A model generated the notes under the pieces. That model did not search any database, had not been told where the DNA came from, and saw only the letters and a list, made by a program, of their open reading frames with translations. The translations under genes were made by a program, and so were the position numbers. From NCBI RefSeq assembly GCF_003852495.1, contig NZ_QAJI01000001.1:652164-716163 (forward strand): DNA of 64,000 nucleotides. The letters are read 5' to 3'. The first letter of the stretch is position 1, and the number at the start of each line of letters is the position of its first letter. The stretch is from Taibaiella sp. KBW10 (GTDB lineage: Bacteria; Bacteroidota; Bacteroidia; Chitinophagales; Chitinophagaceae). This document shows, one piece after another, positions 23,970 to 33,603 of the stretch.

Positions 23970-25367
23970 ATGACAATACTAGATTTAATCACAATGGCCC
24001 GCAAAAACCTTTGGCGCACGCGGCTCAGAACCTTACTGACACTTATTGGCGTCATTATCGGTATAGGCGCCCTAATCTCGATGGTCAGTTTTGGCATAGG
24101 CCTGGAAAAAAATATTACCCAAAAATTCAAGTCTAACGACTTGTTTACCAGCCTGACCATTTCTGCCAAAGCGTTTAATTTCAAGAGTGGCCCAAGAAAT
24201 AAAACGCAACAGGACCAAAGCGCCCAATCTTCTGTTCCCCTCAACGATTCCCTGATCGCGGTATTACAAAAAAGACCCGAAGTGGCAATCGCCTATCCCA
24301 GATTGAACGTACCCGTTAGAGCGGCTCTCAGCAAGGATACTGCCGCAACGAATATTGGTAGTTTACCCATGGCGATGGCCCAATATCCACCCTACAATCA
24401 GCTTTATGCTGGTCATTATTTCTCCAGCGATACGGCTTTAGAGGCCATCGTCAGCCTGAGTTTCTTACAGGCGCTTGGCTATGAGGTCGTCTCTAAAGAA
24501 AGAAAAGGTAACTACCAGCAAACAGATACCAGCTTGACTCTGGCCGCAGCAGATACCATTATCGGCAAAACGCTTGTGCTGTTTAGTGTGTCGCTCAAAA
24601 GCACTTCGCCCTTTGCATTGATGGGTGGTATTGAAAATGCAATTGACGAAAAAGAAACCAGGGTAAAGATCGTCGGCATCCTTAAAGAAGAACAATTTGC
24701 CGGGCCCACATTACGGGAAGAGATCATTTTGCCTATCAATACGGCTAAACGCTTGCCCTCTCTGGGTTTTGACAAAGTAAGCGATTTGATCAACAACAAA
24801 AATAAAGGGAATCAATATACTTCCATCTATGTGAAAACAAAAAGTATGGATGACCTGAACCAATTAAAAAAATTCCTGGACCATCAAAAAATCAACTATT
24901 TTGCTATAGATGATGGCCTGGCCGAAATGAAAAAGGCTTTTCTGATCCTGGACAGTGTGTTGGGCATTATCGGCCTGATCAGCTTATTGGTAGCGGGTTT
25001 TGGCATTGTCAATACCATGCTAATGAGTATCATGGAACGAACCAGAGAGATAGGTATTATGAAAGCAGTGGGTGGCAAGAACAAAGACATCCGCATGATC
25101 TTTTTCTTTGAAGCCGGCTTTATTGGCCTTGTGGGTGCATTTGGCGGTATTGCTTTGGGTTATGGACTCACCCGTGTGGCCAATCTTATTGTCAACAATC
25201 AATACCTCAAAAATGCAGATGAGTTTGTGGACTTGTTCTCTTTTCCCTGGTGGCTGATCGGCGGTTCCGTTTTATTCTCGATCATCATAAGCCTGTTGGC
25301 CGGTTTGTATCCTGCGATAAGGGCTTCCAGCATTCACCCGATCGATGCGTTAAGACAGACCGGATAA
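23970..25367 (+). CDS. MacB/LolC-like FtsX-family permease
   Basis: This 465-residue protein has one N-terminal membrane segment (about 22-45), a large periplasmic domain (about 46-330, the MacB_PCD type) and three C-terminal membrane segments (about 335-360, 385-410, 430-455) with the FtsX motif M-L-M-S-I-M-E-R-T-R-E-I-G-I-M-K-A-V-G between them. It ends with P-A-I-R-A-S-S-I-H-P-I-D-A-L-R, a hallmark of MacB/LolC permeases. It works with the ATPase just upstream. An insert of about 60 residues in the periplasmic part (around residues 155-210) is polar and variable. Confidence 0.92.
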   Translation: MTILDLITMARKNLWRTRLRTLLTLIGVIIGIGALISMVSFGIGLEKNITQKFKSNDLFTSLTISAKAFNFKSGPRNKTQQDQSAQSSVPLNDSLIAVLQKRPEVAIAYPRLNVPVRAALSKDTAATNIGSLPMAMAQYPPYNQLYAGHYFSSDTALEAIVSLSFLQALGYEVVSKERKGNYQQTDTSLTLAAADTIIGKTLVLFSVSLKSTSPFALMGGIENAIDEKETRVKIVGILKEEQFAGPTLREEIILPINTAKRLPSLGFDKVSDLINNKNKGNQYTSIYVKTKSMDDLNQLKKFLDHQKINYFAIDDGLAEMKKAFLILDSVLGIIGLISLLVAGFGIVNTMLMSIMERTREIGIMKAVGGKNKDIRMIFFFEAGFIGLVGAFGGIALGYGLTRVANLIVNNQYLKNADEFVDLFSFPWWLIGGSVLFSIIISLLAGLYPAIRASSIHPIDALRQTG

Positions 25368-25436
25368 TGACCGGAATGATTTTCATATTGCATCATAACG
25401 AAACGATATTGGCAAAAAGGGTATGATAAACCGTCT

Positions 25437-26297
25437 TTAAAAACGCCAAATACTTTTTCGTTTGCCCACATGCAGGACACAATCCTCCGAAAAGCGAATG
25501 GTTTGTTTGGACATGTTTTTGTTATGTGAAATAACTAAGTAGGCGAGTTGATCTTTATTTGAAATCTTTATCATGATGACAAGATTATCTTTTTGTGCCC
25601 TTATGTTTGACTGATGCTCAGCAACAGTATATCCAATAGTTTGCAACCATTTTTTCATTTTGAGCGTTTCACGCCGGGTCATATTAAGCCCGATCTCGGC
25701 AATACTGTTTGCGGCCTTATTGGGGGCATAATATTTTGCTGCCCGGTAACTTTTTGCGGTAAGGTCGAGCGGTTCGGGTTGATCACCATAAACATCCCGA
25801 ATAAAAAAAGAAGTATATTCCTGAATCCAGTAAGCCGGCAGGCTTGCCAGGGTATCTTGCTGTACATAAAATGACCGGGATTTTACATTACCCAATTGAT
25901 CCTTTTCTTCCTGCATTTTGGCAGAACCATGGTAGCCCTTTTTCAACATACCTATAATCGCGTCGGCGGAATCTTTTCTGCTGCTTATCCAGCCCATACC
26001 CAATTTATCAATCGGTTCTTTCCATCTGTTAGCCGTGCTCAGGAGCTCGAAGTAATTGTCTTTGAATCGAAAATAGGCTTCTTTTTTTGCGGTATCAATC
26101 GGTTCGAATTTCGGCCATCCCTTATCAACATTTGCGAACATTTCTAAAACAAAAGGGTGCGCCACTATTTTTCTATATACCGTATCCGGCACAACAATAT
26201 ATAAATGATCAAAGGTGATGGGTGCGTATGTTCCTTTTTCCTGCGCGGTGGCACAAAAGGCCCAAAAGACCATCCATAAAAGAAGATATTTTTTCAT
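25437..26297 (-). CDS. secreted DUF5829-like protein
   Basis: This 286-residue protein has a signal peptide (A-T-A-Q near residue 19). The mature part starts with F-D-H-L-Y-I-V-V-P, a pattern seen in glyoxalase-fold-like DUF5829 proteins, and has E-I-G-L-N-M near residue 203. It is transcribed alone, convergent with the ABC operon. I recall the DUF5829 pattern but cannot verify it; the function is unknown. Confidence 0.55.
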   Translation of the reverse strand: MKKYLLLWMVFWAFCATAQEKGTYAPITFDHLYIVVPDTVYRKIVAHPFVLEMFANVDKGWPKFEPIDTAKKEAYFRFKDNYFELLSTANRWKEPIDKLGMGWISSRKDSADAIIGMLKKGYHGSAKMQEEKDQLGNVKSRSFYVQQDTLASLPAYWIQEYTSFFIRDVYGDQPEPLDLTAKSYRAAKYYAPNKAANSIAEIGLNMTRRETLKMKKWLQTIGYTVAEHQSNIRAQKDNLVIMIKISNKDQLAYLVISHNKNMSKQTIRFSEDCVLHVGKRKSIWRF

Positions 26298-26613
26298 TTC
26301 GTTTTTTATAAGCCGCTCTAAGTTAAGTATTTTGTTCCGGTACTATTGTCGGAAACATGTTAAAGGTGCTCTTCACATGACTTGCTAGATTGTCGAATGC
26401 GTTGCACTGCACTTTGCTCCAATTTGTATTTACCTTATATCCAGTTTATTACGGAAAGAATAGGTATTTAGAAGTAAAAAAAGAATCGGCAGCTTATCGG
26501 AATTTATTTTTAGCGGCAATCCGAAAAGGGGTCAAATCAAAAGTGGTGGATGAAGAAAACAACTACAGCAGTCGCCTGTGAACCCGCATTTCTGGGCTAT
26601 GTCTATAAAGCAA
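26298..26613. other. intergenic region between the DUF5829-like gene and tRNA-Asp
   Basis: About 315 bp with only a 63-codon plus-strand frame of unconvincing composition. It holds the promoter of the minus-strand secreted protein gene, but no exact -7 box was found. Confidence 0.3.
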
Positions 26614-26642
26614 AAAAGCACCACTTTTTGAGTGATGCTTTT
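26614..26642 (-). terminator. terminator of tRNA-Asp copy 1
   Basis: Read on the minus strand, AAAAGCATCACT pairs with AGTGGTGCTTTT (one G-T wobble) directly after the tRNA, followed by a T run. The wobble is stable only on the minus strand, which confirms orientation. Confidence 0.75.
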
Positions 26643-26644
26643 CG

Positions 26645-26718
26645 CGGACTGGACGGGACTCGAACCCGCGACCTCCGCCGTGACAGGGCGGCATTCTAAC
26701 CAACTGAACTACCAATCC
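26645..26718 (-). tRNA. tRNA-Asp (GTC), copy 1
   Basis: The 74-nt gene folds into a normal cloverleaf on the minus strand: acceptor GGATTGG/CCAGTCC, D stem GTTC/GAAT, anticodon stem CCGCC/GGCGG with loop CTGTCAC (anticodon GTC, Asp), T arm GCGGG-TTCGAGT-CCCGT and discriminator G. The CCA end is not encoded. An identical copy lies at 46234-46307. Confidence 0.95.
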
Positions 26719-26771
26719 TTAGAACCTTTAAACGCTGTTATTGCTTTCACAATTCCACCGTTTTGGGATTG

Positions 26772-26799
26772 CAAAGGTATAATCCTTTTTTGATTCCAA
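26772..26799 (-). promoter_or_regulatory. promoter of tRNA-Asp copy 1
   Basis: On the minus strand TTG (26797-26799) and TACCTTTG (26772-26779) are separated by 17 bp, matching the Bacteroidota consensus. The start region after the -7 box (CAATCCCAAAACGGTGGAAT) is identical in the second tRNA copy. Confidence 0.75.
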
Positions 26800-26856
26800 C
26801 AAGTTTTTTTCTTAAGTTTTTTTCTTCCTAGACCATCCAGAAAGCAACCCTTAGCT

Positions 26857-27681
26857 TTAATCGAGAAATAAGTCCTTTTGCAGCGCAATACCAGGACTTA
26901 TGGCATAGCGATCAAAATCGGTAATGCCTGCTTGTTTGAGTACCCCTTCATCCAACAATTGTTGCCCGGTATACATAGCGGGATTCTGTTGCAAAATATA
27001 AAAAACGGCATCGGCCATTATCTCGGGGCTACGGCTTCGTTGTATCATCTCGACACCGCCCAGAAGATTATTGACTGCAGCGGTCGCAATGGTGGTCATC
27101 GGCCATAGTGAATTTGCCGCGATTCCCTGCTCTTTAAACTCAGCAGCCCAGCCCATGGCCAACATGGTCATATTGAATTTAGAAATGGTATAGGCAACTG
27201 AATGTTTAAACCATTTGGGGTTCATATCCAAAGGAGGAGAAAGCGTCAGGATATGTGCCGCATCACTTTGTTTAAGATAAGGCAGACAATGTTGGGTCAC
27301 CAGATAAGTACCCCTTACATTGATCTGATGCATCAGGTCAAATTTCTTTGCAGGCGTTTGTTCTGTATTGGTCAGCGAGATTGCAGAAGCATTATTGATG
27401 ACGCCATCAATGCGGCCAAACCGGGCTACTCCTGCGGCAATAGCCTCTATGATGGTCGCTTCCTCCCGGATATCGCAAAATACGGGAAGGGCTTTTCCGC
27501 CGGCCTGCTCTATTTCAGCAGCTGCCGTATAAATGGTCCCTTCCAGTTTTGGATGGGCTTCTACGGATTTTGCTGCAATGATTATATTGGCGCCTGCCGA
27601 AGCAAGCTTTAAGGCGATTGCTTTACCAATACCCCTGCTCGCTCCGGAGATAAAGTATGTTTTACCTTGAAAAAATGACAT
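26857..27681 (-). CDS. short-chain dehydrogenase (HSDL2-like)
   Basis: This 274-residue SDR has the NAD(P) motif S-G-A-S-R-G-I-G at about residue 12, N-N-A-S near residue 91 and the catalytic Y-T-I-S-K near residue 164, preceded by L-T-L-S-P-P. This pattern is typical of HSDL2-like SDRs, which are linked to lipid metabolism. It is the last gene of the fatty-acid cluster on the minus strand, 65 bp after the DUF2147 gene. The likely substrate is a hydroxy- or keto-acyl lipid; that is inference from context. Confidence 0.85.
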   Translation of the reverse strand: MSFFQGKTYFISGASRGIGKAIALKLASAGANIIIAAKSVEAHPKLEGTIYTAAAEIEQAGGKALPVFCDIREEATIIEAIAAGVARFGRIDGVINNASAISLTNTEQTPAKKFDLMHQINVRGTYLVTQHCLPYLKQSDAAHILTLSPPLDMNPKWFKHSVAYTISKFNMTMLAMGWAAEFKEQGIAANSLWPMTTIATAAVNNLLGGVEMIQRSRSPEIMADAVFYILQQNPAMYTGQQLLDEGVLKQAGITDFDRYAISPGIALQKDLFLD

Positions 27682-27746
27682 ATACTTGTTTTTAAAACAT
27701 AAGCGCGGTGTGCTGCCACACCACTTCTAAATTAGGGTAATGAATC

Positions 27747-28196
27747 TTATTCTGCCCTTTGCCAGGTTGTGGTACGCCCGATCATAGAGATGCCGACATA
27801 TCCGCGAACACTCAGACTGGTCCCTTTATGCGTGATCTTACAATCATAGGTCTTTCCATTCTTAGGATCATAAATCTCGCCGTTATCATAGGTTTTTGCT
27901 CCGTCTTTTTCAAAATGACGCAGGATCTGCAATTTCATGATGGGGCGTGTGCGTTTGGCCGCAGTCGTATTATTGACATCTGTACGGGGCTTGCCATTCA
28001 CATTGGGTTCTTTCAACCATACGATCTCGCCCCAGAATTTCCCATCTGTAGCTTTAAAGATATTGATCTTAGCCGTTTTTTCTGCATTATACCACAGCCC
28101 TTCAATCGGGTCTTTAGCCTGCGCCATGGCTTGCATTCCTAATCCGGCGACGAGCAGTAGCATCGCCATTACTTTAAAAAAGGTTTGTTTTTTCAT
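27747..28196 (-). CDS. secreted DUF2147 protein
   Basis: From the ATG at 28196 this 149-residue protein has a proper signal peptide (M-K-K-Q-T-F-F-K start, A-M-A-Q end near residue 26). An in-frame start 15 codons upstream only adds a polar extension. The mature part shows the DUF2147 pattern: I-E-G-L-W-Y-N near residue 32, G-K-F-W-G-E-I-V-W-L, G-E-I-Y-D-P-x-N-G-K-T-Y and R-G-Y-V-G-I near the end. It probably forms a lipocalin-like periplasmic domain. It is inside the fatty-acid cluster, so lipid binding is plausible but unproved. Confidence 0.85.
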   Translation of the reverse strand: MKKQTFFKVMAMLLLVAGLGMQAMAQAKDPIEGLWYNAEKTAKINIFKATDGKFWGEIVWLKEPNVNGKPRTDVNNTTAAKRTRPIMKLQILRHFEKDGAKTYDNGEIYDPKNGKTYDCKITHKGTSLSVRGYVGISMIGRTTTWQRAE

Positions 28197-28227
28197 TATA
28201 CTTTCTTTTAAGTTAAACCATATTGTG

Positions 28228-28494
28228 TTACTTACCGGCAAGCCGGTTTACCAAAGCGATATACTCTTGCTGTGCTGTTTCGCTATCCATGCCTTTCTTC
28301 TGTTTCCAGGTTTCATGTTTAAATTTTTCTTTAAAATCAAACATTCCATAATCCCCTTCTTCCGGTGCATCGCCTTCTGTGGCCTGTTTAAACAAGGCAT
28401 ATAATTGTAAAAGCGTATCGTTATCGGGCTTTTCTGCCAATGTACGGCTATTGATAACCGCCTCATTAAAGGCTCTAGATGTTATCGGCTTCAT
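28228..28494 (-). CDS. acyl-CoA-binding protein
   Basis: This 88-residue protein is a complete ACBP domain, which binds long-chain acyl-CoA and buffers or delivers it. The family motifs are all there: L-L-Q-L-Y-A-L-F-K-Q-A-T-E-G-D near residue 28, F-D-F-K-E-K-F-K-H-E-T-W, K-K-G-M-D and a final Y-I-A-L-V. ACBP is common in eukaryotes and occurs in some Bacteroidota. It overlaps the thioesterase gene by 4 bp and sits in the fatty-acid cluster, so it probably handles acyl-CoA made by the FadD ligase. Confidence 0.93.
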   Translation of the reverse strand: MKPITSRAFNEAVINSRTLAEKPDNDTLLQLYALFKQATEGDAPEEGDYGMFDFKEKFKHETWKQKKGMDSETAQQEYIALVNRLAGK

Positions 28495-28946
28495 GATTGC
28501 TGTATTTTATTGGGTTCTAAGACAAAATCTTCTGTTTTGGGCATTTCCATAAAGCGTAACATCGCTGCTTCCGGCAAGCCCGTCAATTTCCGTTTATCCA
28601 GATCGATCCAGGCACCATCGGCATGAATAATGGCGGCCACGGCACCATCTGTCCGGTATACTTTTTGCAGAAAAGACCAGCGGCTTCCGTCGGCCCTGCA
28701 GGATTTAAGCAGACAACTGATCTGCAAGGTTTCATTAGGTCTTATTTCTTTGAGGTATTGCAATTCTTCTCTGAATAATACCGGGCCTATGCGTAAGCGG
28801 GCCAGTTCATTAAATCCAAACTGCATTTTATCCATCAGTTCTAAACGCGCCTGTGCCGCGAAGTCGGCATAAGCCGAATGCCGCAAGTGCATGTTGGCAT
28901 CCAGCTGACTCCACATTACTTTTGCTGTCAATACAATATTGTCCAT
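28491..28946 (-). CDS. acyl-CoA thioesterase (4HBT fold)
   Basis: This 151-residue protein is a hotdog-fold thioesterase with the 4HBT motif D-A-N-M-H-L-R-H-S-A-Y-A-D-F near residue 16, a long helix with L-E-L-M-D-K and the strand Y-L-K-E-I-R-P. It hydrolyses acyl-CoA thioesters, probably to balance CoA pools during fatty-acid use. It lies 21 bp after fadD and overlaps the ACBP gene by 4 bp, so all three are probably co-translated. Confidence 0.85.
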   Translation of the reverse strand: MDNIVLTAKVMWSQLDANMHLRHSAYADFAAQARLELMDKMQFGFNELARLRIGPVLFREELQYLKEIRPNETLQISCLLKSCRADGSRWSFLQKVYRTDGAVAAIIHADGAWIDLDKRKLTGLPEAAMLRFMEMPKTEDFVLEPNKIQQS

Positions 28947-28967
28947 ACTTCTTATTTTTTTTAGGTA

Positions 28968-30776
28968 TTAAGGGCGGTCTGTTTCTGCTCCTTCATACAT
29001 CTGATCGATTTGTACCGCATATTTCTGTAAGATCACTTTACGCTTCAGACTCAATTTTGGGGTTAGTTCTCCCGTCTCTATACCCCATTCCTGTGGCAGG
29101 AGCACAAATTTTTTAATCTGCTCGATGTGGCTAAAATTGGCATTATAGCCATTTACCAGTTCATAAAAAGACTTGATTACCTGCGGATGTTTTACGGCCT
29201 GTTCCTGCGACTCAAAAGGAATATGTTGTTCTTTCATCCAAAGTTCAAGGTTGGAAAATGAAGGCACAATAAGTGCACTCACGAATTTACGGCTCTCTCC
29301 AATCAGCATCACCTGCTCAATGAAGCGGCTTTCCTTCAACTTACTTTCAATTGGCTGAGGAGCCACGTATTTCCCGCCGCTGGTTTTAAATAATTCTTTT
29401 TTACGATCGGTAATTTTCAGGAAACGCCCCTCTATCAGCTCTCCGATATCGCCGGTTTCAAACCAACCATCGACAAAAGCTGCAGCCGTGGCCTCGGGCT
29501 TTTTATAATATCCTACCATGATATTATCTCCCTTACATAAAATCTCTCCGTCGTCGGCAATACGCACCTGAACCTGATCAATAACAGGACCTACTGTACC
29601 GGCACGCCGATTGGCTTCATCATAATGATTTACGGCAATAACCGGAGAGCTTTCTGTCAGTCCATATCCTTCCATAATGACCACTTTCGCAGCAGAAAAT
29701 ATTTTTACCAAACGTGGCTGACAAGGAGCCCCGCCTACGACAATGGCTTTCACCTGACCGCCAAGCGCCGCGCGCCATTTACTGAAAATGAGCTTATTGG
29801 CAATGGCCAATTTGAAACGATACCACCAGCTGCGAGACTGTCCCGGTTCATATTGACGGCCCAGTTCTACCGCCCAGAAGAATAATTTTTTCTTAATGCC
29901 GGTCAGCTGATGTCCGGTAGCCATGATTTTCTCATAGACTTTTTCCAGCAGGCGCGGAACGGTAACGAAAATACTGGGCTGCACTTCTTTCAGGTTATCA
30001 CCGATCGTATCCATACTCTCTGCATAATAGATCGAGAAGCCATTAAACAGGTACACATAAGAGATCATTTTTTCGAGAATGTGGTTTAAAGGCAGGAAGC
30101 TTAAGGCTTTTCGCTCTTTCAAACCGATACCATCTATGATCGGGTGTACATTGTTTACATTACTGACCACATTCTTATGGCTCAGCATCACACCCTTGGG
30201 CGTGCCGGTAGTACCGGAAGTATAAATAATGGTTGCAATATCACTTTCTACCGTACGCTCTTTTATGGTATCCATCACTTGCAGCTGCTCCGGAAGCGGT
30301 TGCTGTATTTTACAGGACTCCCAATACGGAACCCCTTCCTCTTGTTCAAAGGTATAGACCCATTCCAGTTCCGGCATCAGTTCTTTATGCGCCATGATCT
30401 GCCGGTATAAAGCGGGGGAGTGTACAAAACATCCTTTCACTCCCGACTCATTAAAAATACCGGTCATCTCTGAGAGCGTTATGTTCGGGTACAGGGGCAC
30501 GAGTATCGCGCCGGTCAGCTGTACCGCAAGGTCTGTAATAAGCCATTCGGGGCGGCTGTTACTCAATATTGCAATTTTATCTCTGCCCTCTGTGCTCATA
30601 TCATGAGCCGATATGCCTTTAGCAATCAGACCCGCAGCAAGTTTCTTTATTTCTGTATGTACCGCTTCTGTGCTCAATGGCACATATTTTCCGGCCATTT
30701 TACCGGCCAGCAGATCCGGTATAGGCGCTGCTGCCTGCAAGGGCATACAATCGAATAGTCTGCTTGGTATATTCAT
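28968..30776 (-). CDS. fadD: long-chain fatty acid-CoA ligase
   Basis: From the ATG at 30776 this is a 602-residue AMP-forming ligase that activates fatty acids to acyl-CoA. A slightly longer frame would need a TTG start at 30800. The AMP-binding motif Y-T-S-G-T-T-G-T-P-K-G is near residue 183, Y-G-L-T-E-S-S near residue 373, W-F-E-T-G-D near residue 452 and the D-R-K-K-E-L-F-K-T-S-G-G-K hinge near residue 470. The length fits the FadD15/FAA group. It is in the middle of the fatty-acid cluster, between the SGNH lipoprotein and thioesterase genes. Confidence 0.93.
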   Translation of the reverse strand: MNIPSRLFDCMPLQAAAPIPDLLAGKMAGKYVPLSTEAVHTEIKKLAAGLIAKGISAHDMSTEGRDKIAILSNSRPEWLITDLAVQLTGAILVPLYPNITLSEMTGIFNESGVKGCFVHSPALYRQIMAHKELMPELEWVYTFEQEEGVPYWESCKIQQPLPEQLQVMDTIKERTVESDIATIIYTSGTTGTPKGVMLSHKNVVSNVNNVHPIIDGIGLKERKALSFLPLNHILEKMISYVYLFNGFSIYYAESMDTIGDNLKEVQPSIFVTVPRLLEKVYEKIMATGHQLTGIKKKLFFWAVELGRQYEPGQSRSWWYRFKLAIANKLIFSKWRAALGGQVKAIVVGGAPCQPRLVKIFSAAKVVIMEGYGLTESSPVIAVNHYDEANRRAGTVGPVIDQVQVRIADDGEILCKGDNIMVGYYKKPEATAAAFVDGWFETGDIGELIEGRFLKITDRKKELFKTSGGKYVAPQPIESKLKESRFIEQVMLIGESRKFVSALIVPSFSNLELWMKEQHIPFESQEQAVKHPQVIKSFYELVNGYNANFSHIEQIKKFVLLPQEWGIETGELTPKLSLKRKVILQKYAVQIDQMYEGAETDRP

Positions 30777-30871
30777 AATCGCATATTTTTCTGTTATCAA
30801 TCCACAAAATCTACCGATCCGGAGGCGTACTCTTTAAGGGTTTTATCCAAAGTCTTTCTTACACGATGCAA

Positions 30872-32209
30872 TTAAGGGAATAATACACCCCTGTAGGCAT
30901 TGGCATCTATCTGTGGTACGGAGGACTTATAAGTACTGTTAATCACCCGGATTATTTCATTGGCCATCAGGGCGTATCCCCTGGGGCTAAGGTGTATGCC
31001 ATCTAAAGAGAATGCACCGCCGGAAACGAATGTGGGTGTAAAGCGCACGCCATTAAAGGTAATGCCGCTTTGCAATGTCGTCAGGAAGCTTTGTGCATCT
31101 ACATAACCCAGCCCTTTCCGTGTAGCCGCATCTCTGATAATACTATTAAACGCATTGGTTGCGGTACGTACATTGCCGACTTCGATCTGATCTAATACGT
31201 ACTTTTTAGGAATTGGTTTTATACTACCCCAGCCGCCACACTTTAGCGAATCCTGAGGCAGGGTCAATAATAGGTATTCATTGTCTTTGATCTGGCGCAG
31301 GCCTCCCGGTGCGGCAGGATCCTGGATAATAAATGGATTAGCACCCACCGTAAATTTAATACCCAAAGGGCTATAAGCTGCAGTCAGGGAATCGGCCTGA
31401 CCCTTACGGGCTAATACCAGTCCTCTGGGCGGAATGGTGGTAAAGAAAGGAATGGTGGTCACATCGGGAATATTAATCAGGATACCTTTTGCACCTTTTG
31501 CCGTCATCACATCTACCACAGCATTGTAGGTGGCGTCAAAAGCCGATGTAGGCGAAATATCATTGGGCAGTGTACCGGTACCGAGTCCATTCCCTTCTCC
31601 TCCATTGCTTGCATAACCTAATACATCGTTACCTCCCAGCCAGATACTAAAAAAGGTAGGATTACTGGCGGCCGCAATATCGATAGGCCTGTCTGTCGAC
31701 GGACGCGGATACATCCTGGCCGCATAGCCTACCCCTGCAAGGGCCTGAGCGATGACAGCATAACCGGATAGGGTATAATCAATACAACGGATACCCGGCA
31801 CTCCTAAATTATTAAACGGACCTTGTCCAGAAATATTGGTACTGCTACCGGTAGTGTCTGCAGCACCGGAGAAAAGCGTTACGCCCATACCGGTTACCCC
31901 ATCACAACCGGTTGTATAGCCCAGCACTCTTTTACGCGCCGGCCACCCTGCGTTTCCGGGCAGTAAAGGTTGTCGAAATTCGCCACCGCCTACAGTCAAA
32001 AATTGTTTGGCCAACATGGCAGGATAGGAACTTTCCTGGCCACTACGGTATAAAGATCCGTCTGCATAACCCGCCGTCAGTGAGTTTCCGAGTGATACAT
32101 AGGAGGCAAAATTGGCCTCGCCATTAGCAGGCACGATGCCTTTAATGGTGGGCTTGCAGGCAGTCATCAGCATGGCTGCCGCGATAACAGGTATATATGA
32201 CGCTTTCAT
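30872..32209 (-). CDS. SGNH/GDSL-like lipoprotein (putative esterase)
   Basis: This 445-residue lipoprotein has lipobox M-T-A-C (Cys18). The SGNH hydrolase blocks are visible: S-L-G-N-S-L-T-A-G-Y near residue 42 (nucleophile Ser, in a GNSL rather than GDSL form), G-G-N-D near residue 193 and D-G-I-H-L-S-P-R-G-Y near residue 404 carrying the catalytic Asp and His. It is probably an outer-membrane-attached esterase or lipase releasing fatty acids for FadL, the gene immediately upstream (23 bp). The substrate is not known. Confidence 0.82.
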   Translation of the reverse strand: MKASYIPVIAAAMLMTACKPTIKGIVPANGEANFASYVSLGNSLTAGYADGSLYRSGQESSYPAMLAKQFLTVGGGEFRQPLLPGNAGWPARKRVLGYTTGCDGVTGMGVTLFSGAADTTGSSTNISGQGPFNNLGVPGIRCIDYTLSGYAVIAQALAGVGYAARMYPRPSTDRPIDIAAASNPTFFSIWLGGNDVLGYASNGGEGNGLGTGTLPNDISPTSAFDATYNAVVDVMTAKGAKGILINIPDVTTIPFFTTIPPRGLVLARKGQADSLTAAYSPLGIKFTVGANPFIIQDPAAPGGLRQIKDNEYLLLTLPQDSLKCGGWGSIKPIPKKYVLDQIEVGNVRTATNAFNSIIRDAATRKGLGYVDAQSFLTTLQSGITFNGVRFTPTFVSGGAFSLDGIHLSPRGYALMANEIIRVINSTYKSSVPQIDANAYRGVLFP

Positions 32210-32232
32210 ATGTTCTTTTTTACAGGGTTCCT

Positions 32233-33468
32233 TTAAAATTTATAAGAGATGCCAATAGCCGGTACTAAGCTTTTGATCTGGTATTCGCCCGAGAAATTGG
32301 CCGGTTCATACCTTACTTTACGGCCCGCAGTTGTGGTATAATTCACTGCTGCCATAATACTCAGCTTATCCATCACTGCGTAGCTCAGGCCTGCCGATAG
32401 CGAGATACGGTCTGCATCTACCGCATCGGGAGATACATAACGGCTATTGCTCGGTGTCGGATCATAAGCCCCGCCAACCATTACGGCAAATGCATTAGAG
32501 ATTTCATAATGCCCGCCTATTCTTACCGCAAGGGTATTTTTATATAACCTCGGCTCTCTGGAATCGGCCAAGGAACCGGTATTTTGAGCAAAATCAAATT
32601 TCAGCGAATCATAACTATGCCAGCCGGCGAAGACGAGGTCACCCTGTAATGTCAGCCTGGGCGATACTTTAAACGCTAGCCCTGCGGTAAGAATGCCCGG
32701 CAAAGGCAAGGTAGCATCAAAGATCGTATTCGGGAAGTTGGACGTAAGGGCTGTCGGCACCGTAAAGGTGGCCTTTCCATCATTCACTTTCATCCTTACT
32801 CCGGAACGATAGGATACACCAAACTGCAACTTATCGGAAGCCTTAATCTGCACGCCTGCATTAAAGCCGATACCATTGGCTTTACCATCTAGTTTTGCCT
32901 GGCCTTCATTGCCATTTATATCCTGCACGGGCAAGGCTTTTGATATTTTCACCGAACCGGTACCATATACAAAGCCTGCACCAAGAGCGATCCTATCATT
33001 AATACGATAGCTCACCGTAGGTTGAAAATAGATGCTCTGTAAAGCGATAGACTGTGTAATAAAACGACCGGTCCAGTCTTTCCCCCAATTAGCACTGCTT
33101 CCGAATGGTGTATAGATTCCCAGCCCCAGTGCCCATTTACTGTCTTTTGATAAAGGAGCGCCGACATATACTGCAAAAGGAGTGGACAGGTGTTGTTTGG
33201 TTTCTGCATAGGTCTCTCCCGAATTATCCGGCACATACCTTACGGTAGGCGATACCGCAAATACCCCGGCATAAGCTTGTACGCCCTGTAGCCGTGCCAG
33301 TCCTGCCGGATTATAGAAAAGGGTTGAAATATCCCAGGGCATAGCCACCCCACTGCCTCCCATGGCAGTTTGTCTCAGGCCCTGCAAGTTGAGCTGAAAG
33401 CTTCCCGCATACAGACTGGCAGCAGACAGCGTACATGCTGCAACTGAAAAAATAAATCTTTTCTTCAT
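32233..33468 (-). CDS. fadL: FadL/OmpP1/TodX outer-membrane transporter
   Basis: This 411-residue outer-membrane barrel has a signal peptide (about 1-21). The mature start G-S-F-Q-L-N-L-Q-G-L-R-Q-T-A-M-G-G-S-G-V is the FadL N-terminal hatch pattern, where N-P-A-G-L follows near residue 53. Alternating beta strands and a C-terminal Phe complete the barrel. It brings long-chain fatty acids or other hydrophobic compounds across the outer membrane. It is within the fatty-acid cluster, between fadE and the SGNH lipoprotein gene. Confidence 0.92.
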   Translation of the reverse strand: MKKRFIFSVAACTLSAASLYAGSFQLNLQGLRQTAMGGSGVAMPWDISTLFYNPAGLARLQGVQAYAGVFAVSPTVRYVPDNSGETYAETKQHLSTPFAVYVGAPLSKDSKWALGLGIYTPFGSSANWGKDWTGRFITQSIALQSIYFQPTVSYRINDRIALGAGFVYGTGSVKISKALPVQDINGNEGQAKLDGKANGIGFNAGVQIKASDKLQFGVSYRSGVRMKVNDGKATFTVPTALTSNFPNTIFDATLPLPGILTAGLAFKVSPRLTLQGDLVFAGWHSYDSLKFDFAQNTGSLADSREPRLYKNTLAVRIGGHYEISNAFAVMVGGAYDPTPSNSRYVSPDAVDADRISLSAGLSYAVMDKLSIMAAVNYTTTAGRKVRYEPANFSGEYQIKSLVPAIGISYKF

Positions 33469-33603
33469 ACTAATTAACGTTAGATTGTGAACGATTTTTG
33501 ATTTGTTTTTAGGATAACTGCACGCATCAACCTTATTTGAATATTGCGGGATTGCCCCCTACGGCTTCCTGATTAATACGTGCAGCTGTTTGCTCATTTG
33601 GAT